Positions 9,668-19,376 of a DNA stretch of 64,000 nucleotides are shown one piece after another. Source of the DNA: Caldicoprobacter guelmensis. GTDB lineage: Bacteria; Bacillota; Clostridia; Caldicoprobacterales; Caldicoprobacteraceae. The DNA lies in NCBI RefSeq assembly GCF_016908415.1, contig NZ_JAFBDW010000003.1:310001-374000 (forward strand), given 5' to 3'. The notes under the pieces were generated by a model, which made no database searches, was not told where the DNA came from, and saw only the letters and a program-made list of their open reading frames with translations. Positions within the stretch are counted from its first letter, which is position 1, and every line of letters begins with the position of its first letter. Made by a program: the position numbers and the translations under genes.

Positions 9668-10810
9668 TTAACCATGAGTTTTTACACATACACACTTTTC
9701 CAGTAACTGGGCCGTAACCTCAACCATTTTTTCAACTAAAAAGTGTGTCATCACACGTTCGCGGCCCTTGCATGCCAAGCTTTCCCGTAGATGGGCATTT
9801 TTAATTAAACAAATTATGGCACAAGCCAGAGCCGCGGGATCTCCCGGCGGTACCAGATATCCGTTTTTGCCATGCGTAATTATTTCAGGTATTCCGCCAA
9901 CACTTGAAGCTATAACGGGTTTACCCATTGCCATGGCTTCCAGTATGGAAACACTTAAACCTTCGGATAAGCTAGGCAATACAAAGACATCCATGGCATC
10001 TAAATAATCCCATACCGGCGTTACATATCCCGTAAATATTACATCATCCTCAATACCAAGGTCCTCGGTTCGCATTTTAAGCGCCCTCTCATACGGGCCA
10101 TCCCCCACTATCATAAAACAAACATTTTCACAACAATTCTTTATCAACGGTATGGCGTCCAAAAGATAATGAATTCCCTTGGATGGTATGAGCCTGGCTA
10201 CACTCCCTACTACCACTGCTTCTGGTTTTATCCCCAAACGTCGCCTTACATTTTGACCTTTTCCAACCAAAGGCAATGATATGCCGTTATAAATAACAGT
10301 GACCTTATCACCGGGAATGCCGCATTCCCGTTCAAGTTCAAGCTTGAGTGCATTGGACACCGCGACAATACCTTCTGTACGTCTTGTCAGTGCTTTCTCT
10401 ATCTTGGATAGCATTGTACGCCTCATCCCATGGAATGATGACAACACGGAATTGTGAACAGTGTATACTTTAGGACATCCAGCCAAAATTGCTCCGACCC
10501 TACCTACCACCCCGGCCTTGAATCCATGGCAGTGTAACACGTCCACCCCGTGTTTGACTATCATGTTTGCGATTTCCACCGCTCTAATTGCATCCATATG
10601 TGGTTGTATTTCTCCCGGAAGATGAAATGGACAAACCTTTATACCTTCATCCCGTAGTTCTTCCATTGTGGTTGCATCAAAGTTGCATGCCGCTAACACC
10701 TCAAATCCTGCACCTTTCAATCCCTTTGCTAGAGAAATATAGTGTTGCTTCATGCCCCCCGAAGCTGTTCGTATAAGTTCTAAAACCCTAAGTTTTCGAC
10801 TGCTCCTCAC
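9668..10810 (-). CDS. Glycosyltransferase family 4 (GT-B fold)
   Basis: Transfers a sugar from a nucleotide donor; the acceptor is unknown. The 380-residue protein has an N-terminal acceptor domain starting with the glycine-rich loop TASGGMKQHY, a His in HCHGFKAG, and a C-terminal donor domain with GSVARLIPSKG and the E-x7-E signature in EGLSVSILEAMAMG. GTG start at 10808-10810 with AGAGGG upstream. No membrane segment. It lies 55 nt after the large phosphatase-like membrane protein gene on the same strand and is probably cotranscribed, which hints at a shared role in making or modifying a surface polymer. Confidence 0.88.
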   Translation of the reverse strand: MRSSRKLRVLELIRTASGGMKQHYISLAKGLKGAGFEVLAACNFDATTMEELRDEGIKVCPFHLPGEIQPHMDAIRAVEIANMIVKHGVDVLHCHGFKAGVVGRVGAILAGCPKVYTVHNSVLSSFHGMRRTMLSKIEKALTRRTEGIVAVSNALKLELERECGIPGDKVTVIYNGISLPLVGKGQNVRRRLGIKPEAVVVGSVARLIPSKGIHYLLDAIPLIKNCCENVCFMIVGDGPYERALKMRTEDLGIEDDVIFTGYVTPVWDYLDAMDVFVLPSLSEGLSVSILEAMAMGKPVIASSVGGIPEIITHGKNGYLVPPGDPAALACAIICLIKNAHLRESLACKGRERVMTHFLVEKMVEVTAQLLEKCVCVKTHG

Positions 10811-10865
10811 GCCTATGTCCCTCTTTTTTTCATCTTTTATTTTTTATTTCAGCTTTGCTCAGTTT

Positions 10866-13241
10866 TTACATAACCCCCTCTCGTTTGTACATATCTTTCT
10901 TTGAAAGCTCAATATCTTCTATCTGCTGTGCAATGACAAATATAAATGATAGGCCCACATATATCATACAGGTGGCAGCTGCAACTATGCCTGAATCGTT
11001 AAACGCAAAGGCTACAACGCTTCCCACTATCCCGCTAACAAAACCGCAATACAACCCTGGATACCGTTCCTTTACATCTTTGAAAATCCCTTTAGGTCGG
11101 TAAAACAATACTATCATGGCCAGCAATGAGGATAAAAACACTCTAGACCATATGGTATATCTAAAGAGGCGGATATTCATGGATACTTTCCTGTAAGCTA
11201 TATTTAACAGCTCTTGTACACCGTTTCCCCTAATCAACCTTACGGTCTGCCCTATATGCGATTGACTTTCAACCGCTCTGAAGCTGTCCAAAATAAACAG
11301 CCCCACTATTGCAATTATCAAAGCTACCGCAAGTGCCGCTATCTGTTTCCACGTAATCCTTAATCCAGCTATCAAAAAGAAGAATACTCCAAATGCAGCA
11401 AATGCCGTTATAGCTCCCCCTACATTGGTGCCCCACCATGGTAAAGCCAGTACAGCCAACACTATAACAAGAAATACGTTTACTGCACATAAAATCACAT
11501 AGCGGTTTATCCCACGCAACCTTTCCAATACCCCTGCACTGCCTATGCAGGCTGCCCCTACCAACACTCCCATGTATTCGTTGCCTATCCCATAAAACCG
11601 CGCTCCGCTTATCACGTCATAGCCCAAAGGAGACCCTTGTATTAGCTTTGCACCCGTCCACTGGTCAATCACCAACGCCATTGCCGTCATAAGGCACACA
11701 GCCATAATCCTGCCTAACATATCGGGGATAAACTTACAAATGGCAATTGTAAGTAATAGAGTAGAAACCATAGCTATCAAGACAGCTATCACCAGAGAAG
11801 ACTGGTGTACAAGGGGTAAAACAAGGTAAGTAAAAGGTACCACCATAGCGAACAGTAGACAAAACTTGACAAACCTTAAATATTTTCTCTTAAATAAAAG
11901 CACCAACAACGAACCCATGACTACTGCTATAACGTAAAAGACAAATGCTCGTATCAAAAACGGACGTTGATTGAAAATCTCTACCAGCCTTTGATTAAAA
12001 GCCATAATGCCATCTAAGCCGCTGCTGTTATAAACGCTCCTCATGGGCGCACCGCCTTGCTCAGGAAGGGGCGAGATACCCAAAAAATCAAGCACAGTCA
12101 CTCCAACATCAAGATTGGTTACCACCCCCATACGATGGGTAGAAGCAGAGGTCAGCCACCCCTTGTGAACGCCTTTTCCTGACATAATCACGGGCGTTAA
12201 ACGGTTGTTAACCTGTAGTTCACGCAGAGGTCCCAAAGCTGTGAAGATTATAATAAGGTCCCTGTCCATATCAAGCCGGTTCATAAGCCATCCTATGAAG
12301 GCATCTCCTTCTTCTATCGCTCTACGCCTGTGTTCCTCCACCATATCATCCATAACCATATGCCTATACGCTTCAACCCTGTAAGTATCGCCCCATTCAA
12401 TGGCTACAACATCAGCTTCATCCCATACCCTTTCAACTGCTTGGGCCATCCTGTCAAAATCCAACTTTATACCGTAAGGCCGAGAACTATCCTTTGCATT
12501 GAGCTCTTCTCCTACATCTCCCAGCGAAACAACCCCCTTGTCATCCATCATCATGGATACCAGATATCGCTGTTGTTTCTCAGGGATGTCGCTATTTCCT
12601 ATGACAGCTACCTCGTATCCATTTTGCGCCAGTGCAGTCCCCAGTGCCCCCACTTTGACAGGATATGGCCTCTTAGCATTGTTCCGGTACACACCAGCAA
12701 TCCCTATACAGGCTATTGAACCATCCTTCAACTTGTGCCCGGTTATTTGGTAATAAAGGTCAGCAACTTTTTGCCCCTGATACATGTCATCAGACGAAAA
12801 AGCCAGAGGAGAAGTTATAGAGCCGGTAATCCTGGCACCTGCCCCCATGGTAACGTACAGGTTTTCACACGAACGACTTCCTGCAGTATTGGTGGTCATA
12901 AGCCCAACTGCGCCCATCTCTATCAATCTGTCTATATTGGGCGTTGAAGCTTCCTTTATGTCCTCCCATCCTATACGATCCATGGCCACCAGGACTACTT
13001 TGCCTTTTTGCGTCGCAACCCTTTCTTCCACTGATAAAGAGGTATTTTGTACACTTGTACCACTGGCTGGAGAAGAAAATACAGTATCCGCGATTGAAAT
13101 AGAAGCAAGCTCATTGCATGCGGCAACCTGACAGATTAATACTGCAGTCCTAGCAGTGTTAGCCAACACTACACTGACATCCGAGGCCATAAAAGATGTT
13201 AAAAGGATGAAAACTTTGAAGGAAAAGAGCACCTTTTTCAA
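10866..13241 (-). CDS. Polytopic membrane protein with extracytoplasmic alkaline-phosphatase/sulfatase-fold domain, function unknown
   Basis: Not a family I can name. 791 residues. It opens with a signal peptide or anchor of about 27 residues (KVLFSFKVFILLTSF). A soluble domain (about 60-405) has the layout of the alkaline phosphatase superfamily: VVLVAMDRIGWEDI, then STPNIDRLIEMGAVGLM and an Asn-rich/Gly-rich segment, then IIIFTALGP. The C-terminal half (about 420-790) is a chain of roughly ten hydrophobic helices. TTG start at 13239-13241 with GAGGTGA six nucleotides upstream. The metal ligands of true sulfatases are not all obvious, so catalysis is unproven. Paired with a GT4 glycosyltransferase, it may act on a cell-surface glycan or lipid-linked sugar; that is inference. 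Confidence 0.7.
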   Translation of the reverse strand: MKKVLFSFKVFILLTSFMASDVSVVLANTARTAVLICQVAACNELASISIADTVFSSPASGTSVQNTSLSVEERVATQKGKVVLVAMDRIGWEDIKEASTPNIDRLIEMGAVGLMTTNTAGSRSCENLYVTMGAGARITGSITSPLAFSSDDMYQGQKVADLYYQITGHKLKDGSIACIGIAGVYRNNAKRPYPVKVGALGTALAQNGYEVAVIGNSDIPEKQQRYLVSMMMDDKGVVSLGDVGEELNAKDSSRPYGIKLDFDRMAQAVERVWDEADVVAIEWGDTYRVEAYRHMVMDDMVEEHRRRAIEEGDAFIGWLMNRLDMDRDLIIIFTALGPLRELQVNNRLTPVIMSGKGVHKGWLTSASTHRMGVVTNLDVGVTVLDFLGISPLPEQGGAPMRSVYNSSGLDGIMAFNQRLVEIFNQRPFLIRAFVFYVIAVVMGSLLVLLFKRKYLRFVKFCLLFAMVVPFTYLVLPLVHQSSLVIAVLIAMVSTLLLTIAICKFIPDMLGRIMAVCLMTAMALVIDQWTGAKLIQGSPLGYDVISGARFYGIGNEYMGVLVGAACIGSAGVLERLRGINRYVILCAVNVFLVIVLAVLALPWWGTNVGGAITAFAAFGVFFFLIAGLRITWKQIAALAVALIIAIVGLFILDSFRAVESQSHIGQTVRLIRGNGVQELLNIAYRKVSMNIRLFRYTIWSRVFLSSLLAMIVLFYRPKGIFKDVKERYPGLYCGFVSGIVGSVVAFAFNDSGIVAAATCMIYVGLSFIFVIAQQIEDIELSKKDMYKREGVM

Positions 13242-13322
13242 CTCAACTCACCTCATACTTTTATTTTTCCCCAAAATATCCCTGTCATACCTGTCGCAAA
13301 ACGCCCATCCTACATTACCACA

Positions 13323-13357
13323 TAAAAAAGCGGCTGTAATGTTAAACAGCCGCTTTT
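13323..13357 (-). terminator. Intrinsic terminator of the MetH-like gene
   Basis: Perfect 12-bp stem AAAAGCGGCTGT / ACAGCCGCTTTT with an 8-nt loop. On the minus strand it ends in a T run. It lies about 55 nt past the stop of the MetH-like gene and just upstream of the TTG start of the next minus-strand gene. Confidence 0.9.
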
Positions 13358-13413
13358 GCTTTTTAACCTTGATTTCAATTTTTCTACAAAGCCAACAACC
13401 TTGAAGGCTCATC

Positions 13414-15090
13414 CTACTGTTGACCACTAAGAAAGCGGAAAGCTTTAATGGTTTCCACAATGCGCGCATCCCCCAGGTCTACTACCGGGATATCAAGGCC
13501 ATAGGCCAACGCCATAGCAAGATAAGTACTCCCAATATTTTCATTGCCGTGCCATACTTCACATACGCCTTGTATGTCCATCGTCGTGATAAGCCCCAGT
13601 TCCTTCTCAATCAGCTCAACAGCTTTAAGCGTCTCCATGGCTTTCAAAGGGTGATCAGCCACATCTGTCATTGTACAATCTATGATTATATTCTCCTTCT
13701 GTATACCATAGGACTCAGCAACGCTTACAATCCTCTCGGCCATCTTTACCCTACTCCGGGCATCAACCGGGGTCCCTTCTTCATTTCTAGTGCATCCGAC
13801 AACGCAGGCACCGTACTTTGCTACAGTTGGAAATATCGAATCCATGACAGCCTGCTCTGAGCTCACTCCACGCACCAGGGGCTTACCATTGTATATCCTC
13901 ATACTGGCTTCCAAAACATCAGCACTCGCGCTATTAAGCTGCAGCGGAAGATTGACTACAGCCTGAACTTCGCGTACCAGGTTGAGCATTGCCTCCTTTT
14001 CGTCTAGCCCTGGAACAGCTGCATCGACGGCAAGTATATCCGCCCCTTGCCTTCTCTGTACGATGGCTTCTGATACCACATCCCCTAGCTCTCTATTTTG
14101 TATTGCCCAGGCAATATTTTCATTATAACTTGCCTTTATTCTACCTCCAATAACCTTTACACCCTGACCGAGAATGACAGCTTTTGAACCCGAAGCCACG
14201 GCCGTAAACCCCTTTGCTGATATTGATGCAGGTGTCAGTCCCTCTACTGCCTGTTTTATAGCCCTTATGAAATCGGGGGTAGTCCCACAACATCCCCCTA
14301 CTAGCCTGACACCCATCTGGACCATCGTCATGATATGTCGCTGAAAAACTTCAGGAGTTGAAGGATAAACCGCACGCCCCTCCACTACCTGAGGCAACCC
14401 TGCATTGGGCTGTACCAACACTGGAAGGCTGGAATAGGATACAAATTCATCTATTATAGACAGCAGGCCTTCTGGACCCAATGAGCAGTTAACTCCTAAA
14501 GCATCAACCCCAAGGCTCTCAAGTACCACCACGGCAGTCAGCGGGTCAGCTCCTGTAAGCGTTCTTCCGGTTTGATCAAAAGTCAAAGTACATATGACAG
14601 GCAAAGAGCTGTTTTCTTTTGCAGCCAACACAGCCGCCTTAGCCTCATACAGGTCACTTAAGGTTTCAATCAAAATGAGGTCTACTCCTGCCTTTACCCC
14701 TGCTTTTACCTGCCTGGCATAAAGTTCGTAAGCCTCCTCAAAGGATAATGGCCCCATGGGCTCCATGAGCTGACCTATAGGCCCCATGTCCAAGGCTACC
14801 CATTTATTCCCTGCTGCACGCCGTGCCAAAGCCACTGCCTGGGTTATCACCTGCTCCACCGTGTACCCTGTCCCTTTAAGCTTAAGGTCATTAGCCCCAA
14901 AGGTGTTGGTGGTTATCACATCAGCTCCCGCTTCTATGTATTGCCTGTGGATGTCCTCTATAACCTCTGGACGTATAATATTGAATATCTCTGGTGGCTG
15001 ACCAGGAGGCAGTCCATGGCGCTGTACCATAGTGCCCATTGCACCGTCAAATACGATCAAGCGGCGCTTTAGCTCGGTTCTAAAGTCCAT
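13414..15090 (-). CDS. MetH-like homocysteine S-methyltransferase plus pterin-binding methyltransferase, no cobalamin domain
   Basis: Two of the modules of cobalamin-dependent methionine synthase. The N-terminal homocysteine-binding barrel (about 1-290) keeps the zinc ligands Cys204 (GVNCS) and Cys269-Cys270 (GGCCGT). A DHPS-like pterin-binding barrel (about 310-558) follows, for methyl-tetrahydrofolate. The protein then ends: the B12-binding module with D-x-H-x-x-G and the AdoMet reactivation module are both absent. A corrinoid protein in trans is therefore required if it makes methionine; the one at 23654-24289 is the only candidate in the window. The terminator directly downstream shows the gene is naturally short. 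Start is ATG at 15088-15090 or a TTG two codons upstream. Confidence 0.88.
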   Translation of the reverse strand: MDFRTELKRRLIVFDGAMGTMVQRHGLPPGQPPEIFNIIRPEVIEDIHRQYIEAGADVITTNTFGANDLKLKGTGYTVEQVITQAVALARRAAGNKWVALDMGPIGQLMEPMGPLSFEEAYELYARQVKAGVKAGVDLILIETLSDLYEAKAAVLAAKENSSLPVICTLTFDQTGRTLTGADPLTAVVVLESLGVDALGVNCSLGPEGLLSIIDEFVSYSSLPVLVQPNAGLPQVVEGRAVYPSTPEVFQRHIMTMVQMGVRLVGGCCGTTPDFIRAIKQAVEGLTPASISAKGFTAVASGSKAVILGQGVKVIGGRIKASYNENIAWAIQNRELGDVVSEAIVQRRQGADILAVDAAVPGLDEKEAMLNLVREVQAVVNLPLQLNSASADVLEASMRIYNGKPLVRGVSSEQAVMDSIFPTVAKYGACVVGCTRNEEGTPVDARSRVKMAERIVSVAESYGIQKENIIIDCTMTDVADHPLKAMETLKAVELIEKELGLITTMDIQGVCEVWHGNENIGSTYLAMALAYGLDIPVVDLGDARIVETIKAFRFLSGQQ

Positions 15091-15322
15091 AACCAATACA
15101 TCCTTCCCTCATTTGTTCGCTTAAATCCCCTTATTTAATAAGGTTGAAAATTATTTGTCCATTAAACACATTTTTTATATCGAAAACTAACTCATTTCAT
15201 CAAATATAATATCACACCATTACACATCACTCAAATGTTCCTCAAATATTGTGATAAGCAATTTTTTTGGCTTTTCATAATACTTATCTCCTTAAACCTT
15301 CAATTTCATAATTTAAACCCCT

Positions 15323-16675
15323 TTAAAGTAACTTCCCAGGATCTGGCGCTTGATAATCTTTCAAAGCGTCATCCAGTATTAGCACCCAGTCATTTCCTCT
15401 ACCACTTGAAGGCGGCATAAAGCTTTGCACACCTTGATTATCGTATTCTCCAATAAAAACAGTAACTCCTTCTCTGGGGTCATACCAATAAGCCTTTACT
15501 TTTTGACCTGATATCTTCCCCATATTAACTTTTATTTCAAGTCCATATGGAGTGTATATAAACGCGTAATCATTCCCACGCGTTGCCCTTAAATGATTAG
15601 CGCCTTCATAATTTTCAGCAATCAGGCTTTGGTCAGGAATGCGTTCCAGGAAAGGCCTTGACTCCATAAGCGCCCTCAAATACTGCATCTGCCTCGCCCC
15701 AGGCCTCATAATGGCCTGTTTCCAGTGCATAATGAAATATGGTTCTGGTTTTGTGCACATAGACCAAACGCAATGATGTCCATAGGTATGACCTGCTGCT
15801 CCGGCAAAAACAGCCCAATACGCAGCCTTCCTCACATCGGCATCATCAAAATAGCCATTTTCAGGCTTAAAACCAATGGGATGGTCCTCATAGCACGGTT
15901 CCCCATCCAATGTGGGTTTGACATGTATTAAGTCATAATCAGCGCTTACCATCTTGTAGTTGGGAGTATTCAAGGCACCATGACCTGACTGTATCATATT
16001 GAAATCAAGCCATTCCTCATCATGAACATGATACGAAGATGAATATCCTCCCATTGGATGAAAGGTAATTAAATGGCTTCCACCATCCCCCTCTTTGAGA
16101 CCTTCTGCCATCGCTCTAATAATCGCGAAATGCTTGAAAGTAGTTAAAGGACGATCCCCACCTAGCACCCATACGATGTTTGATTTATTCTTATAACGCT
16201 GTCCTAGCCAGCGACCATACACTCTGGCATTGCTCTCATCAAATATAACAGGTCCTTTACCCCAGGCTTTGTTGTATTTGTCTCCCCATGTAGGAAGCAA
16301 CGCTATGTACAATCCAAGCGAGGCAGCTTTATCGATTATGAAGTCCACATGGTCCCAATAACTATAACCGTTATCTCCTGGTAAAACATCGGGCAAAGTA
16401 GGGTCATACTCCCCACGGCTGTTCTTTAATAAAGGCACCCTTCCATATGCATTGGGTACAGTCAGGCCATCAAATTCAGCCAATGCAACCGCCTGAATAA
16501 CCGTAAATTTCTGCTGCGCACGCGTTGATAGATAATATTCTGCATCCTCACGGCTGAGCCTGTGGAAGAGTTCCCAAGCGGTATCGGCAAGCCAGAAAAA
16601 CGGCGTGCCATCTTCTTTTACTAGAAATCTACGGTTTTGGCTTATTTTCAAATATTGCATATTATTACCATACAT
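15323..16675 (-). CDS. DUF4038-type glycoside hydrolase, GH140 (apiosidase)-like
   Basis: 450-residue cytoplasmic TIM-barrel protein. The order FWLADTAWELFHRL, then VWVLGGDRP (Asp174), then LDGEPCYED (Glu259), then a small C-terminal beta domain is that of the DUF4038 family, which includes GH140 apiosidases. Asp174 and Glu259 sit where the catalytic acid/base and nucleophile are expected. The start is the ATG at 16673-16675 with GGGGAT 7 nt upstream; the open frame continues to 16816 but overlaps the ribokinase gene. Last gene of the operon with ribokinase, FGGY kinase and racemase-family protein. Substrate is inferred only; DUF4038 proteins also act on other plant-wall side chains. Confidence 0.75.
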   Translation of the reverse strand: MYGNNMQYLKISQNRRFLVKEDGTPFFWLADTAWELFHRLSREDAEYYLSTRAQQKFTVIQAVALAEFDGLTVPNAYGRVPLLKNSRGEYDPTLPDVLPGDNGYSYWDHVDFIIDKAASLGLYIALLPTWGDKYNKAWGKGPVIFDESNARVYGRWLGQRYKNKSNIVWVLGGDRPLTTFKHFAIIRAMAEGLKEGDGGSHLITFHPMGGYSSSYHVHDEEWLDFNMIQSGHGALNTPNYKMVSADYDLIHVKPTLDGEPCYEDHPIGFKPENGYFDDADVRKAAYWAVFAGAAGHTYGHHCVWSMCTKPEPYFIMHWKQAIMRPGARQMQYLRALMESRPFLERIPDQSLIAENYEGANHLRATRGNDYAFIYTPYGLEIKVNMGKISGQKVKAYWYDPREGVTVFIGEYDNQGVQSFMPPSSGRGNDWVLILDDALKDYQAPDPGKLL

Positions 16676-16799
16676 GGCAATCCCCTTTTTCCTATTAATT
16701 AATTTAACACTAAAAATGAAAATATTTTTGCTATGATATTTCATTTTAACATTAAAATAACAATCTGACTGTTGGAATAGGCTCTTTACTGAAACGGGA

Positions 16800-17723
16800 T
16801 TAACACATCTGCTCATCCATAAAGGCTTTCACCTGCTCTAAGGTAGGCATAGCAGACTGGGCTCCTTTTGCGGTAGTAGATATGGCCCCCACAGCGTTAG
16901 CAAACTGTATGCTCTCAATTATGCCTTTGCCTTGAGCCAACGCAAAAACAAATCCCGCGTTGAAAGAATCTCCTGCAGCAGTTGTATCCACTGCTTTTAC
17001 AGAAAAACCAGGTACATGAGCAAAGCTATCATGGGTTGCCAGATATGCACCCCTCTTACCCACTTTGGCAATAACGTTTTTCACACCTTTGCTGATAAGC
17101 CAATTACAGGCTCGATGCAAATCTTCATCGTTTTCTATCTTCATCCCTGTTATAATTTCTATCTCGGTTTCATTTGGAGTAATATAATCAACGTTCAATA
17201 AAATCTCGTCAGGCAGTACCCTTGCAGGAGCAGGATCTAGGATGATTATTTTACCGGCCTTTTTGAGCTTTTCTACGGTATACAGCACAGTATCTAAAGG
17301 TATTTCCAGCTGAAATAAAAAAATATCCCTTTCTTCCATAAGAGGCCAATTTTCATCAATAAAAGCTCTATCGACTCTCCCATTAGCTCCTGCAACAATA
17401 ACAATGTTATTTTCGCCAGTATTATCCACTTCTATTACAGCGATCCCCGATGAAATCCCTTTTTCTACCCGCACTCCATCTACGTATACACCATTTTCTT
17501 TTAAGTTTTTAATATACTGCTCTCCAAATATGTCATCCCCTAATTTCCCAACCATCAATACATCAGCACCCAAGCGTCCTAAAGCTACAGCTTGATTACC
17601 ACCCTTACCCCCCGGATATGTAGTGAATTCCCTACCTATGATGGTCTCTCCCGGTCTAGGAAACCTATCAACTGTCACCACCAAATCCATATTTAAACTA
17701 CCAACCACACATATTTTTTTCAC
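16800..17723 (-). CDS. rbsK: Ribokinase (PfkB family sugar kinase)
   Basis: Phosphorylates ribose or a related sugar at the 5-position. 307 residues from the GTG at 17721-17723, which follows a GGTGGGGGTG ribosome site; the open frame upstream to 17783 is not conserved-looking. It shows both PfkB signatures: PGGKGGNQAVALGRLGA near residue 38, and DTTAAGDSFNAGF near 247, whose Asp is the catalytic base. The match to ribokinase (NMDLVVTVDRFPRPGET) is better than to fructokinase. It belongs to the sugar operon that begins at 20039. Confidence 0.88.
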   Translation of the reverse strand: MKKICVVGSLNMDLVVTVDRFPRPGETIIGREFTTYPGGKGGNQAVALGRLGADVLMVGKLGDDIFGEQYIKNLKENGVYVDGVRVEKGISSGIAVIEVDNTGENNIVIVAGANGRVDRAFIDENWPLMEERDIFLFQLEIPLDTVLYTVEKLKKAGKIIILDPAPARVLPDEILLNVDYITPNETEIEIITGMKIENDEDLHRACNWLISKGVKNVIAKVGKRGAYLATHDSFAHVPGFSVKAVDTTAAGDSFNAGFVFALAQGKGIIESIQFANAVGAISTTAKGAQSAMPTLEQVKAFMDEQMC

Positions 17724-17878
17724 ATAATCACCCCCACCAAATAAAGTGCTTCTAATTGCTGTGCTTTTATATTTTAAGTCCATGTTTTGGTAGCGATTCT
17801 CTTATCGTTCACTTTTTCATTGTTTATTTGACACTACCTTTCTTAAGGGCTATAAACTCGATTTGTTACATCCCGATA

Positions 17879-19372
17879 TCATATCGAAGTATAATACTGT
17901 TTCAAATATTTTTGAAATTGTGCATACCTTTTATATTGTCGACGATATAAAGCACTCAAGTCGTCATCAGGATACACAATGTGCGTTTCCGTATTAATGC
18001 CCTGATATACCTCCTCCACACTAGAAAAATACCCTGTCTTGAGCGCCGCTAAAAATGCCGCACCCATAAGCGCAACCTCCGGCATTGCTATCACCTTTAT
18101 GGGCCTGCTGAACACATTGGCTTTTATATTAAGCCAATATTTGTTCTGTACACCACCTCCTACAGCTATAATGTTATTCATCTCAACATTCAAATTCTCT
18201 TCGGCTACCTGTCTCATGTATTCTACTTCGTATGCAGCTCCTTCCAGGATGGCTTTGGCCACGTCATGCCTCTTGTGACTTCTTTTAAGTCCCACAAAAG
18301 CGCCTTCTAGGGGTATGCTGGAAACAGGCGAACTGCCTCCAGCCAGATATGGAAAATACAATATCCCAGTAGGACCCTGTGGCGCGTGCGCTAACAGTTC
18401 AGACAAATCATCGTAATTCAAAGGCGGATCTGACATCATGCTCCTTATCCATTCAACTGATCCACCCGAAGCCGGCAATCCACCCATCCAGAAATAATAA
18501 CCTTCCACTACATGCTTTCCAAAGCTGAAACCAGTATTCCACTCTGTCTCCCTCAGCCGCCTACTCGGCGTTACCCCTACCAGTGTCTCGGCTGTACCCA
18601 TAGAATCGAGTACAGTCCCAAGAGTTACTACTCCTGCACCAAAGGCAGCACACAGGTGGTCATGCCCACATATGCATACCGGTATATCCCCTGCCAACCT
18701 TAACTTCGACAACATCTCACCTTTTAAAAATCCTATAGAAGTACCGCTTTCTACCACCTTAGGGAAGATATTTACTCTTATACCCATGGTACTAATAAGT
18801 TCATCATTCCACTTGTTGTTCTCTAAATCATATGCAAAAGTCCTGGCAGCCAAGGTATAATCGGTAGCCATTACTCCCGTTAGCTTAAAAGCTATATAAT
18901 CGGCTGCCGAAAGCCATTTTACATTAAGCGGTAGCTCTCCTTTTTTGTCTTTTAGCCATATAAGTTTTGGCAGGCCATGCTTGTAACTTACCCTTAATCC
19001 CGTTTTTGAAAATACATCAAGTTGTCGGATCTTTTCTTGTATAAACCGCACCTTTTCCGTAGCTCTCATATCAAACCATGGAATAAAGGGAGTATAAGAC
19101 CTGCCATCTTCAGTACTTACTAATAACCCCGTTTCGGCCATGCTTGTGATACCAATAGCCACCAGTTTATCCCTTCCAGCTGATGATAATACCTTGATCA
19201 AGCCCTGTTCAACCGACTGCCAAATCTCCTCAGGGTCATAATAATAACCATCCCCGTTGTTATATACCCTGTTAACGTACCTAACTACATCTATAAGGCA
19301 ACCTTTAACGTCAAAAAGCCCTATCTTGCAGTGTGTGGTACCTATATCTATTCCAACTAAAACATCGTTCAC
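17879..19372 (-). CDS. FGGY-family carbohydrate kinase
   Basis: 497-residue sugar kinase with the actin-like ATPase fold. The N-terminal phosphate loop is GIDIGTTHCKIGLFD. CGHDHLCAAFGAG carries the catalytic Asp, and GGGVQNKYWLNIKANV is the C-terminal nucleotide-binding region. Members phosphorylate xylulose, glycerol, gluconate, erythritol, apulose and others; the sequence seen does not tell which. D-apulose kinases are in this family, which would match the GH140-like hydrolase in the same operon, but this is speculative. The gene starts 4 nt after the racemase-family gene, so translation is probably coupled. Confidence 0.85.
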   Translation of the reverse strand: MNDVLVGIDIGTTHCKIGLFDVKGCLIDVVRYVNRVYNNGDGYYYDPEEIWQSVEQGLIKVLSSAGRDKLVAIGITSMAETGLLVSTEDGRSYTPFIPWFDMRATEKVRFIQEKIRQLDVFSKTGLRVSYKHGLPKLIWLKDKKGELPLNVKWLSAADYIAFKLTGVMATDYTLAARTFAYDLENNKWNDELISTMGIRVNIFPKVVESGTSIGFLKGEMLSKLRLAGDIPVCICGHDHLCAAFGAGVVTLGTVLDSMGTAETLVGVTPSRRLRETEWNTGFSFGKHVVEGYYFWMGGLPASGGSVEWIRSMMSDPPLNYDDLSELLAHAPQGPTGILYFPYLAGGSSPVSSIPLEGAFVGLKRSHKRHDVAKAILEGAAYEVEYMRQVAEENLNVEMNNIIAVGGGVQNKYWLNIKANVFSRPIKVIAMPEVALMGAAFLAALKTGYFSSVEEVYQGINTETHIVYPDDDLSALYRRQYKRYAQFQKYLKQYYTSI

Positions 19373-19376
19373 TGTC

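Noticed and set aside
15091..15322. S-adenosylmethionine riboswitch or T-box upstream of the MetH-like gene
   Set aside because: The stretch is AT-rich with no conserved helices or T-box sequence visible.
16676..16816. N-terminal extension of the GH140-like hydrolase
   Set aside because: It overlaps the ribokinase gene and is not protein-like. The ATG at 16675 follows a ribosome site.
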